A stretch of DNA of 7,476 nt. It comes from Candidatus Moranbacteria bacterium CG_4_9_14_3_um_filter_45_14. Its GTDB lineage: Bacteria > Patescibacteriota > Minisyncoccia > Moranbacterales > UBA1568. Position numbers and translations under genes: made by a program. Within the stretch, counting starts at the first letter, position 1; every line of letters begins with the position of its first letter. The notes under the pieces are model-generated. The model did no database searches. It saw only the letters and a list, made by a program, of their open reading frames with translations, and was not told the origin of the DNA. This document shows positions 1-5,750 of the stretch, piece after piece. The stretch lies in NCBI GenBank assembly GCA_002790675.1, contig PFVP01000002.1, forward strand, positions 1 through 7,476. Direction: 5' to 3'.

Positions 1-49
1 TTCCGACAAAAGTCGCCGAGAAAAGATCTGTCCTGCTCTAAGAGCCGAA
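1..49. repeat. Terminal direct repeat, left copy
   Basis: These 49 bases are identical to the last 49 bases of the window (7428-7476), in the same orientation. An exact prefix-suffix match is what an assembler leaves when it closes a circle, or when it stops at both copies of a genomic repeat. The copy contains a small inverted repeat CGAC-AAAA-GTCG (4-15) and GCTCT-A-AGAGC (35-45). The sequence alone cannot separate the two explanations. Confidence 0.95.
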
Positions 50-77
50 ACGGCTCCGAGCGTCACGCTCGTTTTCT
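42..77 (+). terminator. Two adjacent hairpins followed by a T-run, possible intrinsic terminator
   Basis: Two perfect 6-bp stems lie back to back. GAGCCG pairs with CGGCTC across AAA (42-56), and CGAGCG pairs with CGCTCG across TCA (57-71). TTTTCT follows immediately at 72-77. On the plus strand this has the form of a rho-independent terminator with a short T-tract. If the contig is circular, it would lie roughly 120 bases downstream of the sufU stop and could end the suf transcript. If the contig is linear, the transcript it serves is outside the window. It could also be simply part of a palindromic repeat. Confidence 0.5.
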
Positions 78-153
78 AGTAACACTTTTTTCGCAAATAT
101 TACCGACGTCAACCGGGAGTGCAGAAAACAAAAAACTTCTAAGAAATTCTTCT

Positions 154-390
154 CTAATCCACTCGAATAATCCCCACTGGACAGGCATCGGCAGCTTCTT
201 TATTTTTTGTATATTCTTCTTCGTTGATTTTCGCCACGACGAATTCATCGCCTTTCCATTCCCCATCTTTCAGATCAGCTTTGCCATCTTCTTCATTCAT
301 CTGCCACCGATCGGGCGCAACGAGAGAACATGATCCACATCCGATGCAATCGTTCCGCTTATGACACACAGTGATTTTTTTTGTTCCCAT
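154..390 (-). CDS. Single-cluster [4Fe-4S] ferredoxin
   Basis: A small soluble electron carrier of 78 aa. Cysteines C15, C18 and C21 form the CxxCxxC motif (CIGCGSC), and C70 followed by proline (ACPVGI) supplies the fourth ligand. There is only one such set, so a single [4Fe-4S] cluster is expected, as in short Thermotoga-type ferredoxins. C9 is an extra cysteine. The middle (about residues 30-65) is rich in Asp and Glu, as is usual for ferredoxins. I chose the ATG at 390: a purine-rich GGAAGGA (403-409) precedes it by 12 bases, whereas the upstream in-frame start at 411 is a TTG lying on that motif. The start is 5 bases after the stop of the U32 gene, so the two are probably cotranscribed. 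The electron partner is not shown by the sequence; the adjacent U32 protein is the obvious candidate. The stop is TAG. Confidence 0.9.
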   Translation of the reverse strand: MGTKKITVCHKRNDCIGCGSCSLVAPDRWQMNEEDGKADLKDGEWKGDEFVVAKINEEEYTKNKEAADACPVGIIRVD

Positions 391-395
391 ATTCT

Positions 396-1658
396 TTATT
401 TGTCCTTCCAAATATACACAGCATCATTCACACGTACACGTTCAGTCACAGGAAAGGTCACGACATCACCCTTCTTTCCGATCTGCAGAGGCTTCATATC
501 AGCCGATCGAAATTCACCAATTTTCCCTTCATAGACGCCTGTCGTCACACCGAGGATGCGTATCTCATCTCCCTTTGAGAGCGTGCCAGCATCAATCACC
601 ATTTCTGCAACACCGACTTTGGCAAAATATTTTTTCACTGTTCCGACAAAAAGTTTTTCTTTCGTCGCTTGTGAACCATGGACATCGCTATACGCTTCCA
701 GTTCTTTGCCGAGATAATAATTCCCCTTGGAAAGACCACGATGATAGACCGTCTTCAAGTCTTCAAAGTATTTTTCTATTCTTTCTTTCGTGTACACGCC
801 ATTTTCAATATCGGTCAGTGCTTGCCTGTATGTCTTGACCACGGTATAGACATATTCGGGAGAACGTCCGCGGCCTTCTATCTTCCATATTTGGACACCT
901 GACTTGAAAAGTTCGTCCAAGAAATCAATCGTACAGATATCCGCTGCGCTCATCACATAGTGATTGTCGAGGATCAATTCTTTCCCTGTTTCCATATCGG
1001 TTACCTTGTATTCTTTGCGACAATTCTGGAGACAGGCTCCACGATTGGCCGATGCATTGTCGGTATAGCTACTCATGAAACAACGGCCTGATTGAGCCAC
1101 GCACAGCGCTCCATGGATGAACGCCTCTATTTCTATCAGCCGACCCTCTCGTCCCATCAACTGTTCTTTTTCAATGCGCTCATAGATAGCACGAATCTGG
1201 TCGAGAGTCAGTTCACGAGCGAGCACCACCCTATTGGTCATACCCGCGAAAAATTTCAGTGACTCGAAGTTCGAAACAGAGAACTGAACAGAAATATGCA
1301 CGGGTATTCCGATCTCATTGCAGTATTGTATGGTCGCAAAATCAAAAGCGATGATGGCATCGATATGATTGGCCTTGGCAGTATCAACCAGCTTTCTCAT
1401 AATCTTCGTATCATGATCGTAAAGGAGCGTATTGACTGCGAGGTACGTCTTCACATTTTCTTTCTGACAAATCTCGGCCACTTCTGCGAGATCGGCGAGC
1501 GTCAGATTGGCCGCAGCCCGAGCGCGCATATTGAGCTGAGTCACGCCAAAATACACACTGTTGCACCCGCCTTTGATAGCGGCGGCGAGACTATCGAAAC
1601 TCCCTGCTGGAGCCATAATTTCTACATCTTTTGGATTGATCATATATATTTTGTTCAT
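396..1658 (-). CDS. U32-family protein, probable tRNA uridine hydroxylase (TrhP/YegQ/YrrO-like)
   Basis: The protein is 420 aa from the ATG at 1658; an in-frame TTG sits just upstream. The N-terminal half is the U32 barrel domain, opening with EIMAPAGSFDSL near residue 14. The family signature EAFIHGALC...SGRC lies at about 178-193, followed by GACLQNC. This gives four cysteines (C186, C193, C209, C213) positioned as the Fe-S ligands of the family. The GLSKGNY segment and a C-terminal beta domain (about 335-420) complete it. Although historically called peptidases, E. coli YegQ (TrhP) and its Bacillus homologues make 5-hydroxyuridine in tRNA, and RlhA hydroxylates 23S rRNA. The length matches the YrrO/TrhP type better than the longer RlhA, so tRNA is the preferred substrate; this is inference. 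No Shine-Dalgarno is visible, and the upstream terminator implies its own promoter. The ferredoxin follows after 5 bases. Confidence 0.85.
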   Translation of the reverse strand: MNKIYMINPKDVEIMAPAGSFDSLAAAIKGGCNSVYFGVTQLNMRARAAANLTLADLAEVAEICQKENVKTYLAVNTLLYDHDTKIMRKLVDTAKANHIDAIIAFDFATIQYCNEIGIPVHISVQFSVSNFESLKFFAGMTNRVVLARELTLDQIRAIYERIEKEQLMGREGRLIEIEAFIHGALCVAQSGRCFMSSYTDNASANRGACLQNCRKEYKVTDMETGKELILDNHYVMSAADICTIDFLDELFKSGVQIWKIEGRGRSPEYVYTVVKTYRQALTDIENGVYTKERIEKYFEDLKTVYHRGLSKGNYYLGKELEAYSDVHGSQATKEKLFVGTVKKYFAKVGVAEMVIDAGTLSKGDEIRILGVTTGVYEGKIGEFRSADMKPLQIGKKGDVVTFPVTERVRVNDAVYIWKDK

Positions 1659-1682
1659 CAAACCAGTCTACTGTATTTTTAG

Positions 1683-1714
1683 AAAAAAAACCTCAGCACT
1701 ATTCGCGTTGAGGT
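1683..1714 (-). terminator. Rho-independent terminator of the 174-aa orphan gene
   Basis: Read on the minus strand, ACCTCA pairs with TGAGGT. Past one A-C mismatch the inner CGC/GTG pairs continue around a GAATA loop, and a run of eight T residues follows. It begins about 19 bases after the TGA stop of the gene at 1733-2257. It separates that gene from the U32-ferredoxin pair downstream. This is the clearest terminator in the window. Confidence 0.85.
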
Positions 1715-1732
1715 CCATAATATGAAACAGCG

Positions 1733-2257
1733 TCATTCCAAGAAAGGAGCTGTGTGTTTCAGCAGTGATTCAAAAAGAACAATTCTTTCGTTTTCGCTCG
1801 GAGAATACTGTTCAAAAATTTCTCGGCGTAATTTTTCGAAAGTATCCTTACTTATCCACTCGCAAATCGTTCGTTCCCAATGTTGATCAAACTTGTGATT
1901 CGCCATTCCCCAACAAAAACTGAAGGTGTTAACTTGTCGATGGAGCAAATCGATGGACTTGGTAGAACACAGGATTCGGTATGCTCGCAGTAGATGATCA
2001 AGTGAAGCACGAGAAAGGTAATCCTCCGTATCAATGACGAATCCGAAGAATTCCTTTTTTTTCACTTGCCTATTTGACCACATGATCCCTAGCCCGATTT
2101 CCGGCAAAAGGCATTGCTCTTCAGGGTGTCTGATTCCAATGAACGGAAGTGTTGGAAACTCGCCTTGTGTCGAAGAAACATAGAGCGTCTTCATGCTCCA
2201 CAGAGATTCATCTTCCGGTATTTTTACTGGAAGAACACTGATCGGTTCGTTTTTCAT
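1733..2257 (-). CDS. Hypothetical protein, 174 aa
   Basis: I do not recognise this family. The start is well fixed: the ATG at 2257 has an AAAGGAG Shine-Dalgarno 6 bases upstream, the only canonical one in the window. The predicted protein is soluble, with no signal peptide or membrane segment. The first 75 residues look beta-rich (for example FPTLPFIGIRHPEE and IGLGIMW) and the rest helical and charged, ending ENERIVLFESLLKHTAPFLE. Four cysteines (49, 97, 115, 132) are scattered without a CxxC motif, so nothing points to metal binding. It is transcribed divergently from the regulator-suf operon and has its own terminator, so it looks like a single-gene unit. Its promoter lies beside the regulator's operator, but whether it shares regulation is unknown. 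The translation is free of stops over 174 codons and has both start and end signals, so I consider it a real gene. Confidence 0.8.
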   Translation of the reverse strand: MKNEPISVLPVKIPEDESLWSMKTLYVSSTQGEFPTLPFIGIRHPEEQCLLPEIGLGIMWSNRQVKKKEFFGFVIDTEDYLSRASLDHLLRAYRILCSTKSIDLLHRQVNTFSFCWGMANHKFDQHWERTICEWISKDTFEKLRREIFEQYSPSENERIVLFESLLKHTAPFLE

Positions 2258-2263
2258 TTTCAA

Positions 2264-2270
2264 CTCCTTT
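2264..2270 (-). promoter_or_regulatory. Strong Shine-Dalgarno (AAAGGAG) of the orphan gene
   Basis: On the minus strand AAAGGAG is followed by TTGAAA and then ATG at 2257, a 6-base spacer. It decides the start in favour of ATG over the in-frame TTG at 2263, which directly abuts the motif. None of the suf genes has a comparable site. Confidence 0.85.
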
Positions 2271-2304
2271 TTTAAAACAACTAGAATACCTCTCTTCTTC
2301 TATA

Positions 2305-2331
2305 ATTATCATAAGATGTTCTTTTTGTCCA
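2305..2331 (-). promoter_or_regulatory. Candidate promoter of the orphan gene (weak)
   Basis: On the minus strand TGGACA (2326-2331) lies 15 bases before GATAAT (2305-2310), about 48 bases upstream of the start codon. The two hexamers each match the sigma70 consensus at five of six positions, but the spacer is shorter than the usual 17. It lies back to back with the plus-strand promoter at 2335-2364. Confidence 0.35.
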
Positions 2332-2334
2332 TTC

Positions 2335-2364
2335 TTGACACATTCCGCATTCATCTGTTATTCT
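2335..2364 (+). promoter_or_regulatory. Sigma70-type promoter of the rrf2-suf operon
   Basis: A perfect TTGACA -35 box (2335-2340) is followed after 18 bases by TATTCT (2359-2364). TG at 2356-2357 forms an extended -10 (TGnTATTCT). Transcription is expected to start near 2371. This places the operator-like palindrome at 2371-2383 directly on the start site and leaves a leader of about 95 bases before the regulator's ATG. Confidence 0.75.
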
Positions 2365-2370
2365 AAAGCA

Positions 2371-2383
2371 GACAAATTTAGTC
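2371..2383. promoter_or_regulatory. IscR type-1-like operator overlapping the transcription start
   Basis: GACAAATTTAGTC is an imperfect palindrome. It matches the core of the E. coli IscR type-1 site (GACTRWWWYAGTC, from memory) at 12 of 13 positions; the only deviation is A for T at the fourth base. It begins six bases after the -10 box, so a bound protein would block the promoter. The gene immediately downstream encodes an Rrf2/IscR-family regulator, so autorepression is the natural reading. No second copy was found upstream of the other genes. Confidence 0.6.
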
Positions 2384-2389
2384 CACATT

Positions 2390-2431
2390 ATGAAAGTATC
2401 AAAACCTGCCTGTCATGCCTACGGCAGATAA
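2390..2431 (+). other. Short leader ORF that looks like an abortive copy of the rrf2 start
   Basis: The ATG at 2390 opens 13 codons (MKVSKPACHAYGR) ending at TAA 2429-2431. The stretch 2387-2404 matches 2463-2480, the true rrf2 start region, at 15 of 18 bases, and both encode MK(V/I)SK. The reading frame then runs into the palindromic repeat. It is either a remnant of the original start displaced by the repeat, or a leader peptide. It has no Shine-Dalgarno. Confidence 0.5.
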
Positions 2432-2449
2432 ATCGGCAGACAGGAAGGC
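2405..2449. repeat. GC-rich palindromic repeat in the rrf2 leader
   Basis: The outer arms CCTGCCTGTC (2405-2414) and GACAGGAAGG (2439-2448) pair at 9 of 10 positions. Inside, TGCC-TAC-GGCA (2416-2426) forms its own small hairpin, and GGCA recurs at 2435-2438. The arm CCTGCCTGTC recurs exactly, in inverse orientation, at 7415-7424. The element lies wholly in the untranslated leader between the duplicated start and the real start of the regulator. In RNA it would form a stable stem 17 bases before the ATG. Confidence 0.75.
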
Positions 2450-2465
2450 TTGTATAAAATGTATT

Positions 2466-2873
2466 ATGAAAATTTCAAAGAAAGCATACTACGGCTTACG
2501 AGCCACTCTCGCTCTGGCCCAAACAGAAAAACCTCTCTCCATTCATACATTAGCTGAAATGGAACATCTCCCTCTAGATTATCTCGAGAAAATCCTCCAA
2601 ACACTCCGCAAAGCAGGTCTTGTGACAGCTCACAAAGGTGTCGCTGGAGGATACGCGCTTGCTCGCCCCGCATCAGAAACAAATATCTGGGAAATACTCC
2701 GCGAACTCGATCCACCGATAAAAACATTCTCAACTCCCCTCAAAGGAGAACTCCCCTGTCTCCATGTCGGCCACTGCCAGACCAATGAAGTATGGAGGAT
2801 GCTCGAAAATAAAATAGAAAAAACATTATCAGATGTCACCCTCGAAAGTCTCATACCAAGAAACAATTCGTGA
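2466..2873 (+). CDS. Rrf2/IscR-family transcriptional regulator of the suf operon
   Basis: 135 aa, a little shorter than E. coli IscR (162 aa). Residues 1-75 form the winged helix typical of Rrf2: MKISKKAYYGLRATLALA at the start, DYLEKILQTLRKAGLV as recognition region, then GGYALARP as wing. The dimerisation and cluster region follows. C98 and C104 fall at the same numbers as two ligands of IscR. Position 92 is Leu and position 107 is Asn, so two of the four usual [2Fe-2S] ligands (C92, H107) are absent; H100 and H103 are nearby. The open frame extends upstream to 2415, but that extension translates the palindromic repeat, and homologues begin at this ATG. The gene is first in the operon, behind a promoter with an IscR-like site, and ends 46 bases before sufC. 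The stop is TGA. Confidence 0.88.
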   Translation: MKISKKAYYGLRATLALAQTEKPLSIHTLAEMEHLPLDYLEKILQTLRKAGLVTAHKGVAGGYALARPASETNIWEILRELDPPIKTFSTPLKGELPCLHVGHCQTNEVWRMLENKIEKTLSDVTLESLIPRNNS

Positions 2874-2919
2874 CTCTGAAATGTATTCTTAACGTCATAA
2901 ATCCTAAATCTTTCTTTCT

Positions 2920-3648
2920 ATGCTCACTCTCAAAAACCTCTCTGTTTCTATCGAAGGAAAAAAAATACTTCACGATATTTCATTTGATTTCAAACCGAAG
3001 AGAACATACGCCATTATGGGTCCGAATGGTTCCGGAAAATCTACCCTCGCCAGCGCCATTATGGGACACCCGAACATCACCTATTCCCGTGCATCAAAAA
3101 TCATCATACATAGAAAGCCTGCCCGCCAAGGCGGGGATATCAAAAAACTCTCCCCCGACAAACGCTCAAAACTCGGCATTTTTCTCTCTTTTCAGACACC
3201 GATGATACTGCCAGGCGTGATCGTTTTCGAACTGCTCCGTCTCGCACTCGAGAAACAGATGAATCCTGTCGTGCTCCACAAAAAAGTGAAGGAGTATGCC
3301 AAAGAACTCCACATCAAGGATGAACTCCTGAAACGTTCTCTCAACGATGGTTTTTCCGGCGGTGAAAAGAAAAAGCTCGAAGCCCTTCAGGCGGTACTCC
3401 TCACGCCCTCGTTCGCCTTTTTCGATGAAATCGATACCGGTGTCGATGTCGATGCCCTCTGGACTATCTCTCGTTTCCTGAAGAAACATCTTCCAGAAAC
3501 GACGGCTGTTTTCATCACTCATTCGACACGTCTCTTGAAATACATAGAACCGCAGGAAGTTTTGGTCATCAAAGATGGCCGTCTCGTCAAAACAGGTACG
3601 GGAGCGCTCGCCAGAAAAATCGAGAAGGAGGGATTCAATGATTTTTGA
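2920..3648 (+). CDS. sufC: SufC, Fe-S assembly ATPase
   Basis: The soluble ABC-type ATPase of the SufBCD scaffold complex; ATP hydrolysis drives conformational change in SufB-SufD during cluster building. The 242 aa match the usual length. Visible motifs are Walker A GPNGSGKST (34-42), the Q-loop FQTP with Q92, signature FSGGEKKK (145-152), Walker B ending FFDEID (D169, E170) and the switch His201 in THST. Family-specific segments such as GIFLSFQTP and the C-terminal VIKDGRLVKTG are present. Residues 65-71 (RKPARQG) are an apparent seven-residue addition relative to E. coli SufC, encoded by a palindromic repeat, in the surface region between Walker A and the Q-loop. It sits 46 bases after the regulator and 78 bases before sufB. 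No Shine-Dalgarno is visible. Confidence 0.96.
   Translation: MLTLKNLSVSIEGKKILHDISFDFKPKRTYAIMGPNGSGKSTLASAIMGHPNITYSRASKIIIHRKPARQGGDIKKLSPDKRSKLGIFLSFQTPMILPGVIVFELLRLALEKQMNPVVLHKKVKEYAKELHIKDELLKRSLNDGFSGGEKKKLEALQAVLLTPSFAFFDEIDTGVDVDALWTISRFLKKHLPETTAVFITHSTRLLKYIEPQEVLVIKDGRLVKTGTGALARKIEKEGFNDF
3115..3136 (+). repeat. Palindromic repeat inserted in-frame in sufC
   Basis: CCCGCC (3122-3127), AA, GGCGGG (3130-3135) is a perfect 14-base inverted repeat. It is preceded by AAGCCTG and encodes residues 66-72 of SufC. Relative to E. coli SufC, recalled from memory, this position has about 21 extra bases, a multiple of three that keeps the frame. It shares the CCTGCC core with the repeats at 2405-2449 and 7407-7425. 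Confidence 0.65.
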
Positions 3649-3726
3649 TTGAGAATTGAGGATTTATGAATTACTCTTCAATCTTTATTCTAAAATCTTA
3701 AGTCTTCTCAGCTAAAAACACGCGCT

Positions 3727-5139
3727 ATGTCTACCAAGGAGAAACAATTTAAGAATACTGAACTCGGCGATTACAAGTTTGGTTTTGCTATGCCGGAACG
3801 CTCGGTTCACAAGACGACGCTCGGCTTGAACAAGAAAATCGTCACCGAAATTTCTCAAATAAAAAACGAATACAAATGGATGCGGGATATCCGTCTGCAC
3901 GCTTATGAAGTTTTCAAAGAGAAACCGATGCCGAAGTGGGGCGCAGACCTTTCCAAAATCGATTTCGATGCCATCACCTATTATCTGAAAGCCACCGACA
4001 AACAAGCGACCAGCTGGGATGATCTCCCCAAAGAAATCAAAGATACGTATGACCGTATCGGCGTGCCGGAAGCGGAGAAAAAATTCCTCTCAGGCGTCTC
4101 CGCACAGTACGAATCCGAAGTGGTCTATGAAAGTATCGAGCGTGAGCTCACCAAACTCGGCGTCATTTTCTGTGATATGGATACAGCAGTGAAAAAATAT
4201 CCGAAGCTTGTTAGAGAATATTTCAGCACGCTCATTCCCACGAACGACAACAAATTCGCCGCTCTCAATACTGCTGTCTGGTCGGGGGGCTCATTCGTTT
4301 ACGTACCAAAAGGCGTCAAGGTCGAGCTCCCCCTCCAGGCCTATTTCCGCATCAATGCTGAAGCCTTCGGACAATTCGAACGAACGCTCATCATCGCCGA
4401 GGAAGGCAGTTCTGTACACTATGTCGAAGGCTGTACCGCTCCTATCTATACCGCTTCGTCTCTGCATTCCGCTGTCGTAGAGATATTCGTCAAGAAAAAC
4501 GCTCACGTCCGCTACACAACTGTCCAGAATTGGAGCAAGAATATTTTCAATCTCGTGACCAAGAGGGCACGTGCCGAAGAAAATGCCCGGATGGAATGGG
4601 TGGATTGCAACATCGGATCGGGCGTCACGATGAAGTATCCTGCCGTCTATCTCACCGGGCGTAGGGCTCACGGAGAAGTGCTCTCTATCGCCTATGCAGG
4701 CATTGGTCAGCATCAGGATGCCGGTGCCAAGATGGTGCATCTCGCCCCCGATACGACATCACGGGTTATTTCAAAATCCGTTTCCAAAGATGGCGGTCGG
4801 ACATCATATCGCGGTCTGGTGCATATCGGGAGAGGTGCCAAAAATGCCAAGGCTTCTGTCGTCTGTGATGCACTCCTCTTAGATGATATCTCACGTTCGG
4901 ACACCTATCCGACGATGTCTATCAAGGAAGAAAGCGCCACGTTCGAACACGAAGCAACAGTGGAAAAGATAGGTGAAGAAAAATTATTCTATCTTACTTC
5001 TCGTGGTATCAAGAAGGAAGATGCCGAAGGACTCCTCGTCAATGGCTTCATCGATCCGGTTGTTAAAGAGATACCGCTGGAATATTCCATCGAATTGAAC
5101 AGGCTGATAAATATGAATATGGAAGGATCTGTCGGTTAA
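3727..5139 (+). CDS. sufB: SufB, Fe-S cluster scaffold subunit
   Basis: The main scaffold on which the cluster is formed, acting in the cytosol with SufC and SufD. At 470 aa it is close to E. coli SufB (495 aa), with the helical N-terminal region (about 1-170) and the beta-helix core intact. Residues aligned by eye with key E. coli positions are kept: C236 in VEGCTAP (C254), C380 in VVCDALLL (C405), H408 and E409 in FEHEAT (H433, E434). The C-terminus EYSIELNRLINMNMEGSVG is typical. NTAVWSGGSFVYVPKGV (181-197) is the family hallmark. The ATG at 3727 gives the usual N-terminus; no Shine-Dalgarno is present. The 78-base gap after sufC is the largest inside the suf genes, and sufD starts 4 bases after the stop. 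Confidence 0.97.
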   Translation: MSTKEKQFKNTELGDYKFGFAMPERSVHKTTLGLNKKIVTEISQIKNEYKWMRDIRLHAYEVFKEKPMPKWGADLSKIDFDAITYYLKATDKQATSWDDLPKEIKDTYDRIGVPEAEKKFLSGVSAQYESEVVYESIERELTKLGVIFCDMDTAVKKYPKLVREYFSTLIPTNDNKFAALNTAVWSGGSFVYVPKGVKVELPLQAYFRINAEAFGQFERTLIIAEEGSSVHYVEGCTAPIYTASSLHSAVVEIFVKKNAHVRYTTVQNWSKNIFNLVTKRARAEENARMEWVDCNIGSGVTMKYPAVYLTGRRAHGEVLSIAYAGIGQHQDAGAKMVHLAPDTTSRVISKSVSKDGGRTSYRGLVHIGRGAKNAKASVVCDALLLDDISRSDTYPTMSIKEESATFEHEATVEKIGEEKLFYLTSRGIKKEDAEGLLVNGFIDPVVKEIPLEYSIELNRLINMNMEGSVG

Positions 5140-5143
5140 CACT

Positions 5144-5740
5144 ATGCAATTCAGAAACATATCCCAGGAGAACGAAACAGTATACACGCTCAAGGAAAAT
5201 GAACGATGTGTTTTCTTCTTGTTCAATCGTTCTGGAAGAATCACGTTCGAACTCTCCGGCATCAATGCAGAAGCACGCATCTTCGCTTTCTTCATTGGAA
5301 GAGATACTGAAAAGCATTCCCTCCAAATCATTCAAAACCATCGTGCCCCGAAAACAATTTCTCATATATTGATAAAAAGCGTCGTCTCAGATGAAGCGGT
5401 ATGCATATACGATGGAACAATTTTCATCCATAAAGATGCACAGGGAAGTAACGCGTCTCAGGAGAGCCGTGCTATTCTCCTCTCTTCCAATGCTCTGGTC
5501 TCTATGAAACCAACACTGGAAATATTGGCGAGTGATGTCATCTGCAACCATAAAGCTACCACGAGTCCTCTCAATCAAGAAGCGCTTTTCTTCGCAGAGA
5601 CACGCGGTCTTTCTCTCGCCCAGGCAGAAACACTTCTCCTCTCGGGCTTCTGGAATGATGCTGTGGAAAAAATGGCAGACCTGGGAGTGAAAATAAAAGA
5701 GACAGAGAATATCAGAAAGATAGTGAAAAATGATAATTAA
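5144..5740 (+). CDS. sufD: Miniature SufD, partner scaffold subunit
   Basis: 198 aa, less than half the length of E. coli SufD (423 aa). The C-terminal half is clear SufD: KPTLEILASDVICNHKATTSPLNQEALFFAETRGLS (122-157), with C134 and H136 at positions that align with C358 and H360 of E. coli SufD. The N-terminal helical region and much of the beta-helix are missing. There is no sign of decay: the frame is open, it starts 4 bases after sufB and ends against sufS. It should still offer the surface that pairs with SufB and a SufC-binding C-terminal helix (about 155-195). SufB and SufD are paralogues, so a short SufB-like subunit is the alternative name. The position between sufB and sufS supports SufD. 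Confidence 0.85.
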   Translation: MQFRNISQENETVYTLKENERCVFFLFNRSGRITFELSGINAEARIFAFFIGRDTEKHSLQIIQNHRAPKTISHILIKSVVSDEAVCIYDGTIFIHKDAQGSNASQESRAILLSSNALVSMKPTLEILASDVICNHKATTSPLNQEALFFAETRGLSLAQAETLLLSGFWNDAVEKMADLGVKIKETENIRKIVKNDN

Positions 5741-5750
5741 AAACTCTTTT

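Noticed and set aside
63..266. Minus-strand 67-codon open frame near the left end
   Set aside because: It overlaps the ferredoxin in another frame, has no family features and runs through the hairpin region.
371..838. Plus-strand 155-codon open frame opposite the U32 gene
   Set aside because: Composition is typical of an antisense shadow (His, Ser and Phe rich without motifs) and the U32 gene on the other strand is certain.
2415..2465. Upstream in-frame start adding 17 residues to the Rrf2 regulator
   Set aside because: The extension translates the palindromic repeat, has no homologous counterpart in IscR, and the family N-terminus begins exactly at the ATG at 2466.
2870..3205. Plus-strand open frame overlapping rrf2 end and sufC
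   Set aside because: Out of frame with SufC, which carries clear ABC motifs over the same bases.
3646..3648. TGA read as glycine (genetic code 25 of Gracilibacteria/Absconditabacteria)
   Set aside because: Rrf2, SufC and the orphan gene all end at TGA at natural lengths, and no in-frame TGA interrupts any conserved gene.
3649..3726. Possible internal promoter before sufB (TATTCT at 3686-3691, sharing TTATTCTAAA with the rrf2 promoter) and a small tandem ATTGAGA/ATTGAGG
   Set aside because: No acceptable -35 hexamer at the proper distance and no operator; the similarity is short and AT-rich.
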